DNA from: an uncultured Planctomycetia bacterium
GTDB taxonomy: Bacteria > Planctomycetota > Phycisphaerae > Phycisphaerales > SM1A02
Reading direction: 5' to 3'
NCBI GenBank assembly: GCA_937871505.1
Contig: CALMPF010000066.1
Coordinates: forward strand, 1-64,000
DNA length: 64,000 nt
The notes under the pieces were generated by a model that saw only the letters and a list, made by a program, of their open reading frames with translations, did no database searches and was not told the origin of the DNA. Below, one piece after another: positions 55,393 to 64,000 of the stretch. The translations under genes were made by a program, and so were the position numbers. Numbering within the stretch: the stretch's first letter is position 1; each line of letters starts with the position of its first letter.

Positions 55393-57930
55393 ATGCAGAT
55401 CCGCGCCTTCCCGCGTTCCTCCGCCGCCCCTCGCACTCGAAGCTGCTGCGGCCAGCGCTTCGGCGTTCCCGCGCTGGCTCCGATCCTCGGCACACTCGGG
55501 GCCGTCCTCTCGGCGCTGGCGATCGCGCCCGCCGTCGAGGCGAGCTGTCAGGCGCCGAAGCCGCCGACGTTCACCGTCACGCTGCCCAAGGTGGTGAACC
55601 CGCCGAATCCGCAGGGCTGGAACCTGCCGACCGTCTGGGGTCCGCTCAACGCCCAGGTGCCGGCCGCGGACTCGATCGTCGTGCCCAACGGGCGACCGAT
55701 CTACGCCCTCTTCGTCAGCGGCTTCCGTTCCAACGGCCACCTCGATCAATTGATGACGTACTCGTTCGCCCGGCATCTGATGGCCCAGGGGGCGTACGTG
55801 CACTATGCCTGGTGGAACAACCTGCTCGCCCCGTACATGGAGCGGCCGCTGCACCACGCTCAGTCCCACCCCGGTCTGGTCGAGGATCTGCTCGAGTTCA
55901 GCACCCCCCAGTCGGCTGAACAGAAGGCGGTGCCCGGGGAGAACCACCAGTTTCTCGCCGACGCGAAGCTCTTCCTCTCGGCGATCCGCGCCAACAACCC
56001 CGAGGCGGTCATCGTGATCGTGGGCCACAGCATGGGCGGTCACACCGTCGCCCAGCTCGCCAACGAGACCGATGTCCTGATCGATCTCGTCGCGCCGATC
56101 GATCCGGTCGGGTGTCGTACCTACCCCTGGGCGCCCCCTGCGTTCCAGTCGGAGCCCCACTTCAACTGGACGCGGTACCGGGCCACGCGCGAGAACTTCC
56201 TCGGGTATCGATCGATGACGTGGGTGGGCGGGGTCTTCGGCGCGTGCGAGCCTGACGGACCGTGGCTCCAGACGTGGGGCGAGGCGTCTCAGGGAAGCAC
56301 CCATCCGCTCTGCCTGGGACAGGTGCACGTTCACGGTGCGCCGCGCATGACCTTCGGCTCCAACGTGATCAACCTCTATCACCGCTGGCAGGAGGAGTTC
56401 CTGTATCCGTTCGACTACGCGGACGTTCGGCTCTTCAATCCCAGCTTCCCGTTCCCGGCCGGAGGCTCGCAGGTCCAGACGAAGGTGACAACGCAGGACT
56501 CCGGCGGCGAGTCCGGAGGCTGGCCGCAGTCGGCCCTTCCGCTCCAAGGCTGCTGCCCCGCGAGCAACGGAGTCGGCTGGCCCAAGGACGGACACGGGGA
56601 GATCGTCGGCGCGCGGGGTCCGGTGCTGGCGGTGGTTCCGCTCGCCTACCGGGTCAGGACGAGCCCGGAGTGCGGCGTCCTCTGCTCGGGCTTGACGTGG
56701 CCTGCGCGGACGTACAGCGGCGGCGCCTGGGGCAACCCGTCCTCGGCGGTGCGGGTCGCGCTGCTGAAGGCGCTCGAGACGACTCCGCTGAACCAGTCCT
56801 GGGCGCATCAGCCTTACAACCCCGCCCTCTGCAAGGTCTCCGGCGGTCTCATCAGCCGTTTTGAGTCGATCAACAAGCCGCCGGTCGCCGACGCCGGGGG
56901 CGACCAGTCACTCTTCTGCGCCGGATGCCAGACGCTCAACGTGATGCTGGACGGTTCGGGCTCCTCCGATCCGGAAGGGCAGCCGCTGTCGTACGCCTGG
57001 AACTGGGGATTCGGGAGCGCCTCAGGGGCGGTCGTGACCGTGCCGATGCCGGTGGGGACGCACTGCGTCAAGCTCGATGTCACGGACTCCGTCGGCCACG
57101 TGAAGCGGGACACCGCGACCATCACCGTGATCGACACGACCTCACCGCTGCATCCCTACACGGGCGTCGCACATCTCTGGAAGCAGGCCGCAGGTCAGTG
57201 GGCAGGGATGGCCTTCGATCAGCCCTTCCCCGGGATCCCCAACGCGACCGGCTGTCTGCTTGCCTCGCCGAATGCCCCGGCCGTCGTCGCGCTTCCCGGC
57301 GGAGTGCTGACCGTCACGGCGACGCAGAACGGCGCACCCACGTGCGCGGTGACCGACGCTTCGACCGCACCGGCCGTCTCCGATGCCGTCATCCTCTCGG
57401 CCAACGCCACGGTGACCTACGAGTTCGATCCCGCCATCGCGGCCTTCTACACCTACTTCGGTTCGCTCGCGATCGGGCACACGGCGTCGATGAAGGTCTT
57501 CGGCGCCGAGAGCGCCCTGCTCGGCACGATCACCACGCCTCCGAGCGGAGTGAATGCCCTCGCCACCGGACAGGGCTTCACGTCGACGGTCCCCGTGCAC
57601 CGAATCGAGTTCACCGCGACCGAACCCGGGACCGTGCTGATCGGCGCCTTCGTCGGCCTGCGCTCCGGCGAGCCGTCGTTGGGGTCGGTCGATCTCGGGT
57701 CGTACCAGGGGCCCGCCGGCGGGATCGTGCAACTGGACTTCGCGGTTGCCTTCCACGGAGCCTGCTACGGCGACCTCGATGGCGACGGCTATGTCGACGC
57801 GGCCGACCTCGGCGTCCTGCTCGCGGCGTGGGGATTCTGCGACGGGTGTCCTGCCGATCTCGACGGGAGCGGCAGCGTCGACGCCGCCGATCTCGGGATC
57901 CTGCTCGGCGCGTGGGGTCGATGCGAGTAG
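55393..57930 (+). CDS. Secreted alpha/beta-hydrolase-PKD protein with dockerin-like tail
   Basis: The 845-residue protein starts with a signal peptide (about 1-50, hydrophobic core LAPILGTLGAVLSALAIAPAVEA). The N-terminal domain (about 90-330) resembles an alpha/beta hydrolase: VIVIVGHSMGGHTVAQLA contains the G-H-S-M-G nucleophile elbow with Ser213. VAPIDPVG and VHVHGAPRM could carry the Asp and His. A PKD domain (about 495-580) has PPVADAGGDQ and LDGSGSSDPEGQPLSYAWNWG. A beta-rich domain follows, then two dockerin-like loops (DLDGDGYVDAADLG and DLDGSGSVDAADLG) at the extreme C-terminus. It is probably an exported esterase or lipase. RBS: GGAG 6 nt before the ATG. Confidence 0.87.
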   Translation: MQIRAFPRSSAAPRTRSCCGQRFGVPALAPILGTLGAVLSALAIAPAVEASCQAPKPPTFTVTLPKVVNPPNPQGWNLPTVWGPLNAQVPAADSIVVPNGRPIYALFVSGFRSNGHLDQLMTYSFARHLMAQGAYVHYAWWNNLLAPYMERPLHHAQSHPGLVEDLLEFSTPQSAEQKAVPGENHQFLADAKLFLSAIRANNPEAVIVIVGHSMGGHTVAQLANETDVLIDLVAPIDPVGCRTYPWAPPAFQSEPHFNWTRYRATRENFLGYRSMTWVGGVFGACEPDGPWLQTWGEASQGSTHPLCLGQVHVHGAPRMTFGSNVINLYHRWQEEFLYPFDYADVRLFNPSFPFPAGGSQVQTKVTTQDSGGESGGWPQSALPLQGCCPASNGVGWPKDGHGEIVGARGPVLAVVPLAYRVRTSPECGVLCSGLTWPARTYSGGAWGNPSSAVRVALLKALETTPLNQSWAHQPYNPALCKVSGGLISRFESINKPPVADAGGDQSLFCAGCQTLNVMLDGSGSSDPEGQPLSYAWNWGFGSASGAVVTVPMPVGTHCVKLDVTDSVGHVKRDTATITVIDTTSPLHPYTGVAHLWKQAAGQWAGMAFDQPFPGIPNATGCLLASPNAPAVVALPGGVLTVTATQNGAPTCAVTDASTAPAVSDAVILSANATVTYEFDPAIAAFYTYFGSLAIGHTASMKVFGAESALLGTITTPPSGVNALATGQGFTSTVPVHRIEFTATEPGTVLIGAFVGLRSGEPSLGSVDLGSYQGPAGGIVQLDFAVAFHGACYGDLDGDGYVDAADLGVLLAAWGFCDGCPADLDGSGSVDAADLGILLGAWGRCE

Positions 57931-58588
57931 CCGACCAGCATGTCTCCCCCGGAGCGCGCCCACGTGGCAGGGGCCGCGTGGGTCGCTCGGGCTTCCAATG
58001 AGCAGCCGGTGGGTGCTCGGAGCCGCCGCAACTCCCTCGCCCGATTGGGGATGCTGCGTGTTTGCAACGACTTGGCCGTGCGCGTCCTGCTCGGACTCAC
58101 GCTTCAACGCGCGCTCGCCCGCGGTCGCGATAGCGCCCGATAATCTGCGCAAGGTGTGTCCATGTCCGCGCAAGGTGTGTCCTTGCGCCCCCTGCTCGGA
58201 CTCACGCTTCAACGCGCGCTCGCCCGCGGTCGCGATCGCGCCCGATAATCTGCGCAAGGTGTGTCCATGTCCGCGCAAGGTGTGTCCTTGCGCCCCCTGT
58301 CCTTGCGCCCCCTTGAGCTGCCGGAGCGACTCAGGCCAAAGGACGACTGGGACGAGGAGCCCGCCACGGCACGCTTACCGGCTGAGATGTAGTGGAAAAC
58401 CCATGGGGTCGACCAGCCTGCCAGGCGGGCGCCAGGGCGATTTGGGCGGCAAACTGCGCAACCTGGGCTCACGCGCCCCGATGCGCGCTCCCGGAGCCTG
58501 CTTGAGGCGTGTCCCTCCGCCGTCAGCCGGCGCGACAGCAGCAGAGCGCGGCGCGCTCTGCGTCCGGCGATCGGATCTCGGAGGCTGG
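57931..58588. repeat. Spacer with a 105-bp tandem duplication
   Basis: Bases 58086-58190 are repeated at 58191-58295 with one difference (GATAGCG in the first, GATCGCG in the second). A truncated remnant of the last bases of the unit follows (CCTGTCCTTGCGCC, about 58296-58310). Each unit also contains the sub-repeat GCGCAAGGTGTGTCC twice, 21 bp apart. No gene is supported in the region, although frames stay open across the repeats on both strands. The spacer lies between convergent dockerin-protein genes. The near-identity of the copies points to a recent or still unstable duplication. Confidence 0.85.
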
Positions 58589-61500
58589 CTACTTCAGAGC
58601 GCTCGTGCCAACGTCGCCGAGTGAGGGATCGGCAGGGGGGTTGGCGGAGGGAGGAGACGCCTTCGGCGGAGCTGGCTGCGGGTGGGTTGGCACTGAGCTT
58701 CCCGTCGCGCCGCCAGCCGGACGGCCCGCGGTGCTGGGCGGCCCGCCGAGAATCTGTCGGAGAATCGCCGACAGGGGTCCGTCGAGCGACGCAAGGGCCG
58801 CGTCGTCGAAGCCGCCGCGGCGAGAGTCGAGGCAGGGGCCCCAGTCGGCCAGCAGGATCGCCAGATCCTCGCCGTTGACGATCCCGTCAAAGTTGAGGTC
58901 GTAGGGCGACTCGCCCCGATCGCCCCACGCGGCGAGCAGGCCGCCGAGGTCGTTGCCGTCGACGATGCCGTCGCCGTCGACGTCGCCCGGGCAGCTCACC
59001 GGATCGGCGACGAAGACCGAGATGAACCCGCCGGGTCCGGCGAGCCCGCCGCCGCCGCCGACGCTCACGAGGTCGACCGGCCCGTCGAGATCTGCGTTGG
59101 CCGAGGCGAGCGCGGAGGGGATGCCGAAGATCGTCTGGGCGTCGAAGATCGTGGTGAGGACGAGCTGACCGCCGTTGCTGTCGTTGCGGAACAGCGTCAG
59201 CGAAGGCACCCCCATGTCGTCTTCGACGATCACGGCGATGTCGAGGTCGCCCGAGGCGTCGTTGTCGAAGTCGCCGACCGCGATGGCGGTGGGGAAGCCC
59301 CCGGCGTCGAGATCGACGGCCGGCAGGAACGTGCCGTCCGGCAGCCCGACCAGCACGGAGATCGTTCCCGCGAGCGAGTTCGCCGTCACCACGTCGATCG
59401 TCCCGTCGCCGTCGAGGTCGCCCGCCCCCATGCCGATCGGACCGGCGCCGACGCCGTAGAAGGCGGGCGGCGCGAAGTTCCCGCCGCCGAGGTTCAGATG
59501 GACCGCGATCGACGGCGCGTCCTGGGCGCCGAGCGGCTTCGCGACTCCGAAGTTGACGACGAGCAGGTCGTTGTCGCGGTCGCCGCCGAGATCGATCGGG
59601 CAGACCGTCTGCGGCGTGGCTCCCGTGGCGAGCTGCACCGGCGCCCCGAAGTTGCCCTGGCCGTCGTTGAAGAAGATGACCAGAGCGTCTCCGGAGGTCT
59701 GGGCGACGACGATGTCGTTCACGCGATCGCCGTCAAGGTCGGCCACCGCGACGCCGCCGAGGACGCCGCCGACGAGGAGCGTCCCTTCGAGCTCGATCCC
59801 CGCCTGACCTCCGCCCTCGCCCGCGACGAGCGTGCTGGTGTTCCGCAGGAGGCTCAGCGTGCCATCGCCGCGGTTGCTGGTGACGGCGTCCGGCTTCCCT
59901 GAACCGAAGAGCTCGCCCTGGGCCACCGAGATCGGTTCCGCGCCGACCTCGACGGTCGCGGCGACGACGAAGGTCGGAGCGTTCCCCGGGTTGACCACTT
60001 CGCTGACGAGCAACTGCACCTGTCCCGGTGAGTTCTTGGAGAGACCCGCCTGGGTCACGATGGCGTCCGGGGCCGGACTCGGGGTGAACTGTGCGACGGC
60101 CACCGCGGTCGGCGGTCGCTCGAGCGTGCTGGTGGTCGGCGGGCCCAGGCGGAGGAAGACCGGCAGGTAGACGACCTTGGCGCGAAGCGCCTCGCCCCCG
60201 GAGACGGGGACGGTCGCGAGGCTGAGGTAGCGGAAGACCGGAAGCAGCGGCGAGCTGAGCACGGCCGGGGTGCCGTCGATCGAGGGTGCGCGCAGCACGT
60301 CGAACGCCGTCCCGAGCGTCGGATTCGCCCCCGGTGCGACTGCGATCAGGCCACCCCCGACGGTCGACGGGCCGGTCGCGACGATCGCCGGTGGCGGGAT
60401 CGGCCCGGGGATCAGCGGGATGGTGACGAGACCGAAGTCGCTCAGATCGACCGTGGCTGCCGAGAGCGAGCCCCCCTCGAAGGTCAGCCGGCCGCGCTGA
60501 CGGAGCTGGAAAGAGCCGGTCGACTCGAGCGTGCCCGCGTCGGCGATGACCACCTCGATCGGCGCGCCGACGCCCCCGGTGAGGCTTGGCACGCTGCCCA
60601 CCACGAGCGGACCGACGAAGAGAGCGCTGCTCCCCGGGCCCTCGATCAGCACGTTCCCGCCGGCGTTGGGTTCATCTCCGAAAAAGCCGGGGCCCGCGCC
60701 CAGCGTCCCGCCATTGCGGATGATCAGCGTTCCGGGCTGGTTGGTCAGGCCGACGAAGACGCCGGGATCGAGCCGCACACCGCCCTCGCTGATCAGCAGC
60801 GTGCCGTTCGACTGGAGATCGATGCTCCCGCCATCGAGGATCAGTTCGGCCGCTTCGACGCGCGCGCTGAAGATCGAGAGGTCGCCCTCGGAGTTGATCC
60901 GCAGCGTCGCCGGCACGCGGAAGAGCGAACCGCTCTCGACGCTCACGACGGCCGAGCCGCCGGGGCCGTTCGCGTCACCCGAGATGTCGGCGCCTTCCGT
61001 CGCGAGCACGAAGGAGCCGGGATCGCTGATGAAGAGGATGCCCGACGATCCCGGCTGCCGCCCGACGCGCAGCATCTCGCTCGCGACGATGCTGCCGCTG
61101 TTGATCACGCTCACATCGCCGATGCCCTCTTCAGCGATGGTCAGATCGCCGAAGAGAAGCCAGATGCCGGCGCTGCGATCGATCGAGACGGTGCCGAATC
61201 CGGTGATCGACTGGCCGATGGTCGAGGTTGCGGAGAGCATCTGCCCGGCGAGGGTGAGCTCGCCGATTCCGGCTTCGCCGACGTTGAGCGCGCCGGAGAA
61301 CGAGACCACCATCCCCGTTCCCATGGTCACCGACCCGAAGGAGCCGAAGTCGACGCCGACGGCACCCGAGTTGCCAAGCACGATGCCGCCGGCGACCGAC
61401 CAGAAGGCGAAGTCTCCCGCCGACTGGCCGATCAGCAGCGATCGCATCGGACCCGAGGTCGCGGGGGAGAAGAGCTGATACGCCCCTCCGGCGAGGTTGA

Positions 61501-61765
61501 AGTCGACTCCCGGAACCGCGCTCCCGACGGTGAGGCCCTGGTTTGAGACCGAGCCGCCGGGGAAGTTCACCGGCCCGCCGAGCGTCGAGAAGATCGCGCG
61601 GTCCGCCGGTCCCGGCACGCCGTTGGGCAGCCAGTTGAGCCGATCGGAGAAGCTGATCCCGTCGCCGAGCCCGGTCCAGACGCGGTCGACCGCGCTTGCC
61701 GAGGCAGCGACGACGAGGGCGCAGAGGGAACCGACGCGGGCGGCCTGACTCATCGAACTCTTCAT
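58589..61765 (-). CDS. Large secreted autotransporter-like/FG-GAP protein with dockerin-like repeats
   Basis: The 1058-residue protein has a signal peptide (1-27, ARVGSLCALVVAASASA). Residues about 30-520 are parallel-beta-type sequence of the PEP-CTERM/autotransporter pattern, with many short repeats like GTLGAGPGFFGDEPNAGG and LIIRNGGTLG. Residues about 530-900 hold VCBS/FG-GAP propeller repeats with calcium loops (DLDGDRVNDIVVAQTSGD, DLDGDGTIDVVTANSLAG and DFDNDASGDLDIAVI). Two dockerin-like loops (DVDGDGIVDGNDLG, DLNFDGIVNGEDLA) follow. Unlike its three relatives here it ends with about 85 further residues rich in Pro and Ser. The start at 61765 is supported by GGGAGAG about 9 nt upstream. 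Confidence 0.85.
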   Translation of the reverse strand: MKSSMSQAARVGSLCALVVAASASAVDRVWTGLGDGISFSDRLNWLPNGVPGPADRAIFSTLGGPVNFPGGSVSNQGLTVGSAVPGVDFNLAGGAYQLFSPATSGPMRSLLIGQSAGDFAFWSVAGGIVLGNSGAVGVDFGSFGSVTMGTGMVVSFSGALNVGEAGIGELTLAGQMLSATSTIGQSITGFGTVSIDRSAGIWLLFGDLTIAEEGIGDVSVINSGSIVASEMLRVGRQPGSSGILFISDPGSFVLATEGADISGDANGPGGSAVVSVESGSLFRVPATLRINSEGDLSIFSARVEAAELILDGGSIDLQSNGTLLISEGGVRLDPGVFVGLTNQPGTLIIRNGGTLGAGPGFFGDEPNAGGNVLIEGPGSSALFVGPLVVGSVPSLTGGVGAPIEVVIADAGTLESTGSFQLRQRGRLTFEGGSLSAATVDLSDFGLVTIPLIPGPIPPPAIVATGPSTVGGGLIAVAPGANPTLGTAFDVLRAPSIDGTPAVLSSPLLPVFRYLSLATVPVSGGEALRAKVVYLPVFLRLGPPTTSTLERPPTAVAVAQFTPSPAPDAIVTQAGLSKNSPGQVQLLVSEVVNPGNAPTFVVAATVEVGAEPISVAQGELFGSGKPDAVTSNRGDGTLSLLRNTSTLVAGEGGGQAGIELEGTLLVGGVLGGVAVADLDGDRVNDIVVAQTSGDALVIFFNDGQGNFGAPVQLATGATPQTVCPIDLGGDRDNDLLVVNFGVAKPLGAQDAPSIAVHLNLGGGNFAPPAFYGVGAGPIGMGAGDLDGDGTIDVVTANSLAGTISVLVGLPDGTFLPAVDLDAGGFPTAIAVGDFDNDASGDLDIAVIVEDDMGVPSLTLFRNDSNGGQLVLTTIFDAQTIFGIPSALASANADLDGPVDLVSVGGGGGLAGPGGFISVFVADPVSCPGDVDGDGIVDGNDLGGLLAAWGDRGESPYDLNFDGIVNGEDLAILLADWGPCLDSRRGGFDDAALASLDGPLSAILRQILGGPPSTAGRPAGGATGSSVPTHPQPAPPKASPPSANPPADPSLGDVGTSALK

Positions 61766-62178
61766 GGTTGGTTGCTCTCCCGCCGCAGTGTACCGGCAGA
61801 TCCCGGTCCATCGCATCGCGAGCAACCCCCCTGGAGGGCGTCCTGACCCGAGATGCCCCGCCCCGGTCCGAGCTGGTCCGAGCCGGTCCGAGCTGGTCCG
61901 AGATGGCCCGAGCCCGTCTGATCCCGTCTGATCCCGTTTGGGCCCGTTTGGGCCAGCTCGACCGAAGTTCCGCAACGCTCAGCGCATTGCCACGGCCAGC
62001 GTGGCACGGACGGAGCGGGGCGTGGTGGCTGATGGCGCTGACGACCGGGTGCGCCGGCGAGCGAGTTCGTCGGTTCGGTGTCAGCCGGGGCGACGAAGTC
62101 CATAATCATCGGTGCCATCCCGGACGAGCGCGTCGCCGACGCCGCCGCAGGGCCTGCTGTGCCGATCCACGTGCTCCG
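61766..62178. repeat. Spacer with 10-bp-period repeats
   Basis: Bases 61862-61961 are about ten tandem units of 10 bp. The first five are variants of GGTCCGAGCT and the rest are CCCGTCTGAT or CCCGTTTGGG. No gene is supported in the 413-bp gap between the divergent dockerin protein and kinase genes, so the promoters of both should lie here. The repeats face away from obvious terminator structure. Confidence 0.75.
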
Positions 62179-64000
62179 ATGACTCCCAATCCACTCGATC
62201 CGGCCGAACCGGCTGAACCGGCTGACTGGGCCAACCCGGCTGAACCCTCCGAGAGTGCCGATCGGTCCGGCCCTGCCGGGCCGGATCGGCTCCGCTCCGC
62301 GACCGATGGCGGCCGCGAGCTGCCCGGCGAGGGCCCGAGCGGGTCGGCCGGCGCCGGCGACCCGCCTCGAGACTCGGAACCGCGCCGCGCCGGGTCGGAC
62401 CCGACGTCAAGGGTCGATCCGAGGAGCGGAGGGCTTCCGCGAGAGCGACCTTCCTCGTCCTTCGGAGTCGACCCCGCCCGCGCTGCTGGAGTCCCGGAGT
62501 CGGTCGGGCCCTACCGCATTCTCCGCGAACTCGGCCGGGGCGGGATGGGCGTGGTCTACCTCGGCGCGCGCGAGGACGTGCCGCTGCGCCGGATGGTCGC
62601 GATCAAGCTGGTTCATCGCGGCATGGCGGTCGGCGAGGTGCTCGAGCGCTTCGAACGCGAGCGCGAGGTCCTCGCGGCGCTGAACCACCCCAACATCGCC
62701 AGGCTCCTCGACGTCGGTTCCTCCGCGGAGGGAGAGCCGTATCTGGTGATGGAGCACGTCGAAGGCGAGCCGATCGACGACTACTGCGATGCCCGCCGGC
62801 TCACGATCCCGGAGCGCCTGGCGCTCTTCCGGCAGGTCTGCGCCGCGGTGCAGCACGCCCATCAGAACCTGGTCGTGCATCGCGACATCAAGCCGCGGAA
62901 CATCCTCGTCACGCCCGAGGGCGTGCCCAAGCTGCTCGACTTCGGCATCGCGAAGCTGATCAATCCCGCGCTTTCGTCGCGGCTCGATGCTCCGACGGTC
63001 ACCGGCCTGCGCCTGATGACGCCCGAGTACGCGTCGCCCGAGCAGGTGCGCGGGCTGGCGATCACGACCGCGAGCGACATCTACGCCCTCGGCGTGGTGC
63101 TCTTCGAGCTCCTCACCGGCCACCGCCCGTACAGGCTCGCGCGCCGCGCGTACCAGGAGGTCGAGCGGATCATCTGCGAAGAGGATCCGCAGCTCCCGAG
63201 CACCGCCATCAGCCGCGTGGAGCGGCTCGACGGCGAGGAGGCCGCGCCGACCGACGCGGCGCCGATCGAGGACGACGATTCGGTGATCACGCCGGAGAGC
63301 GTCAGCCGCCGGCGCCGCGAGCGCCCGCGCGGCCTGCGCCGGGTGCTCGAAGGCGACCTGGACAACATCGTCCTGATGGCGATGCGGAAGGAGCCGCAGC
63401 GGCGCTATCGATCGGCCGAGGCGCTCGCCGAGGACCTCGACCGGCACCTGCGCGGCATGCCGGTGATCGCCCGTCCCGACACGCTGGGCTATCGCGCCGC
63501 GAAGTTCGTCCGGCGCAACCGCGGCGCCGTCGCCGCAGCCGCGTGCGTCGTGCTCGCGCTGGCGCTCGGTCTCGCCGCGGCGCTCTGGCAGGCGCGGATC
63601 GCTGCGCAGGAGCGCGATCTGGCCGAGGCACGGCTTGTCCGGCTCCGCGCTCTCGCAGGGGCGCTGGTGACCGAGATCGCCCCGCAGGTCCGCCGGATCG
63701 AGGGGGCGACCGCTGCGAGGCGGACGATTCTCGAGAACGCGTCGCGCGTCCTTGAGGATCTCTCGGTCGAGGCCGCTCGCCATGCCGAAGTCGGTCCGGA
63801 CTCCGCGGCGCGGCACATCGAGCTTGCCCAGGCGCTGCTTCAGCTCGGCGAGGTCGCCGGGGGCTATCGCAGCGACACCTTCGGCGAGATGGCGGCGGGG
63901 GAGGCGCTCGCGCAGCGCGCTGCGGAGGGCTTCGAGGCGGCGCTGGCCGTCGACCCGGGCAATGTCCCCGCGCAGCGCGGCCTGGCGCGGGCGCTCCGCA
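62179..64000 (+). CDS. Ser/Thr protein kinase with C-terminal TPR region (incomplete)
   Basis: The visible 607 residues begin with a Pro/Glu/Ala-rich tail (1-105), then a Hanks-type kinase domain: GPYRILRELGRGGMGVVYLG (Gly-rich loop, about 108-127), VAIKLV (ATP lysine), VVHRDIKPRNILV (catalytic loop), LLDFGIAKL (DFG) and MTPEYASPEQV (APE region). The activation and substrate lobes are complete. A charged linker, a basic juxtamembrane stretch and a transmembrane helix (VVLALALGLAAALW) follow. The rest is the start of a TPR-type periplasmic region (LALAQRAAEGFEAALAVDPGN). It is cut by the window end. PknB-like TPR kinases are widespread in planctomycetes. It could phosphorylate the FHA-sigma protein. 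Confidence 0.93.
   Translation, partial: MTPNPLDPAEPAEPADWANPAEPSESADRSGPAGPDRLRSATDGGRELPGEGPSGSAGAGDPPRDSEPRRAGSDPTSRVDPRSGGLPRERPSSSFGVDPARAAGVPESVGPYRILRELGRGGMGVVYLGAREDVPLRRMVAIKLVHRGMAVGEVLERFEREREVLAALNHPNIARLLDVGSSAEGEPYLVMEHVEGEPIDDYCDARRLTIPERLALFRQVCAAVQHAHQNLVVHRDIKPRNILVTPEGVPKLLDFGIAKLINPALSSRLDAPTVTGLRLMTPEYASPEQVRGLAITTASDIYALGVVLFELLTGHRPYRLARRAYQEVERIICEEDPQLPSTAISRVERLDGEEAAPTDAAPIEDDDSVITPESVSRRRRERPRGLRRVLEGDLDNIVLMAMRKEPQRRYRSAEALAEDLDRHLRGMPVIARPDTLGYRAAKFVRRNRGAVAAAACVVLALALGLAAALWQARIAAQERDLAEARLVRLRALAGALVTEIAPQVRRIEGATAARRTILENASRVLEDLSVEAARHAEVGPDSAARHIELAQALLQLGEVAGGYRSDTFGEMAAGEALAQRAAEGFEAALAVDPGNVPAQRGLARALR

Noticed and set aside
57746..58624. Open frames running through the 105-bp duplication
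   Set aside because: The duplicated frame is repetitive Cys/Arg/Pro sequence with no start site or homology.

Overview
The window looks like chromosomal DNA from a high-GC planctomycete of the Phycisphaerae/Phycisphaerales type. The evidence is indirect: four secreted proteins end in paired dockerin-like repeats ([18 protein letters not shown]) typical of that group, the 23S and 5S rRNA genes stand alone without a 16S gene, an FHA domain is fused to an ECF-type sigma factor, and start sites often lack a Shine-Dalgarno sequence. GC content was judged by eye; no search or alignment was run.

Layout, left to right. 1-8.6 kb: an M50 protease, moaC, a YtcJ-like amidohydrolase, a lipoprotein, a small membrane protein, a secreted M23 peptidase with a dockerin-like tail, and a four-domain S1 protein, mostly on the minus strand. 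9.3-14.9 kb: a plus-strand type IV pilus/type II secretion inner-membrane operon whose first gene is a PilM-PilN fusion, followed by a PilO-like protein and an unknown third membrane protein. 15.35-19.12 kb: a self-contained 23S-5S rRNA transcription unit with a TTGACA/TAACAT promoter, boxA, a long-range processing stem, 23S, 5S and a strong terminator. 19.4-22 kb: a LolD/LolC-like ABC exporter in which both subunits carry extra hydrophobic insertions. 22.2-31.2 kb: nnrE, a glycosyltransferase, surE, a TonB-like protein, ExbD, a STAS protein, gyrA and a TlyA-like methyltransferase.

31.5-36.2 kb: two large genes on one strand, a serine-hydrolase/caspase fusion and a gluzincin metallopeptidase. 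This is the best candidate here for an undescribed system. It is followed by lpxI and by a three-gene arginine succinyltransferase cluster (class III aminotransferase, astA, astD) at 37.2-41.9 kb. 42-44 kb holds a secreted FG-GAP/dockerin protein, and a 56-residue glycine-zipper protein lies at 44.5 kb. dnaA is at 45.1-47.1 kb with a 0.7 kb gene-free region upstream that contains DnaA-box-like sites. After it come a GNAT enzyme, fchA and a short-form pheT.

52.4-54.9 kb: two related, translationally coupled lipoproteins and the FHA-sigma fusion. 55.4-61.8 kb: two large secreted dockerin-type proteins separated by a 105-bp tandem duplication. 62.2 kb to the end: a PASTA-less, TPR-type Ser/Thr protein kinase cut by the window edge.

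Two genome-scale patterns run through the window. A TAnnnT box sits 5-11 nt before the start codon of at least nine genes, which suggests leaderless or very-short-leader transcripts. A 20-bp palindrome related to GCACTCCAGCGCTGGAGTGC recurs in intergenic DNA.
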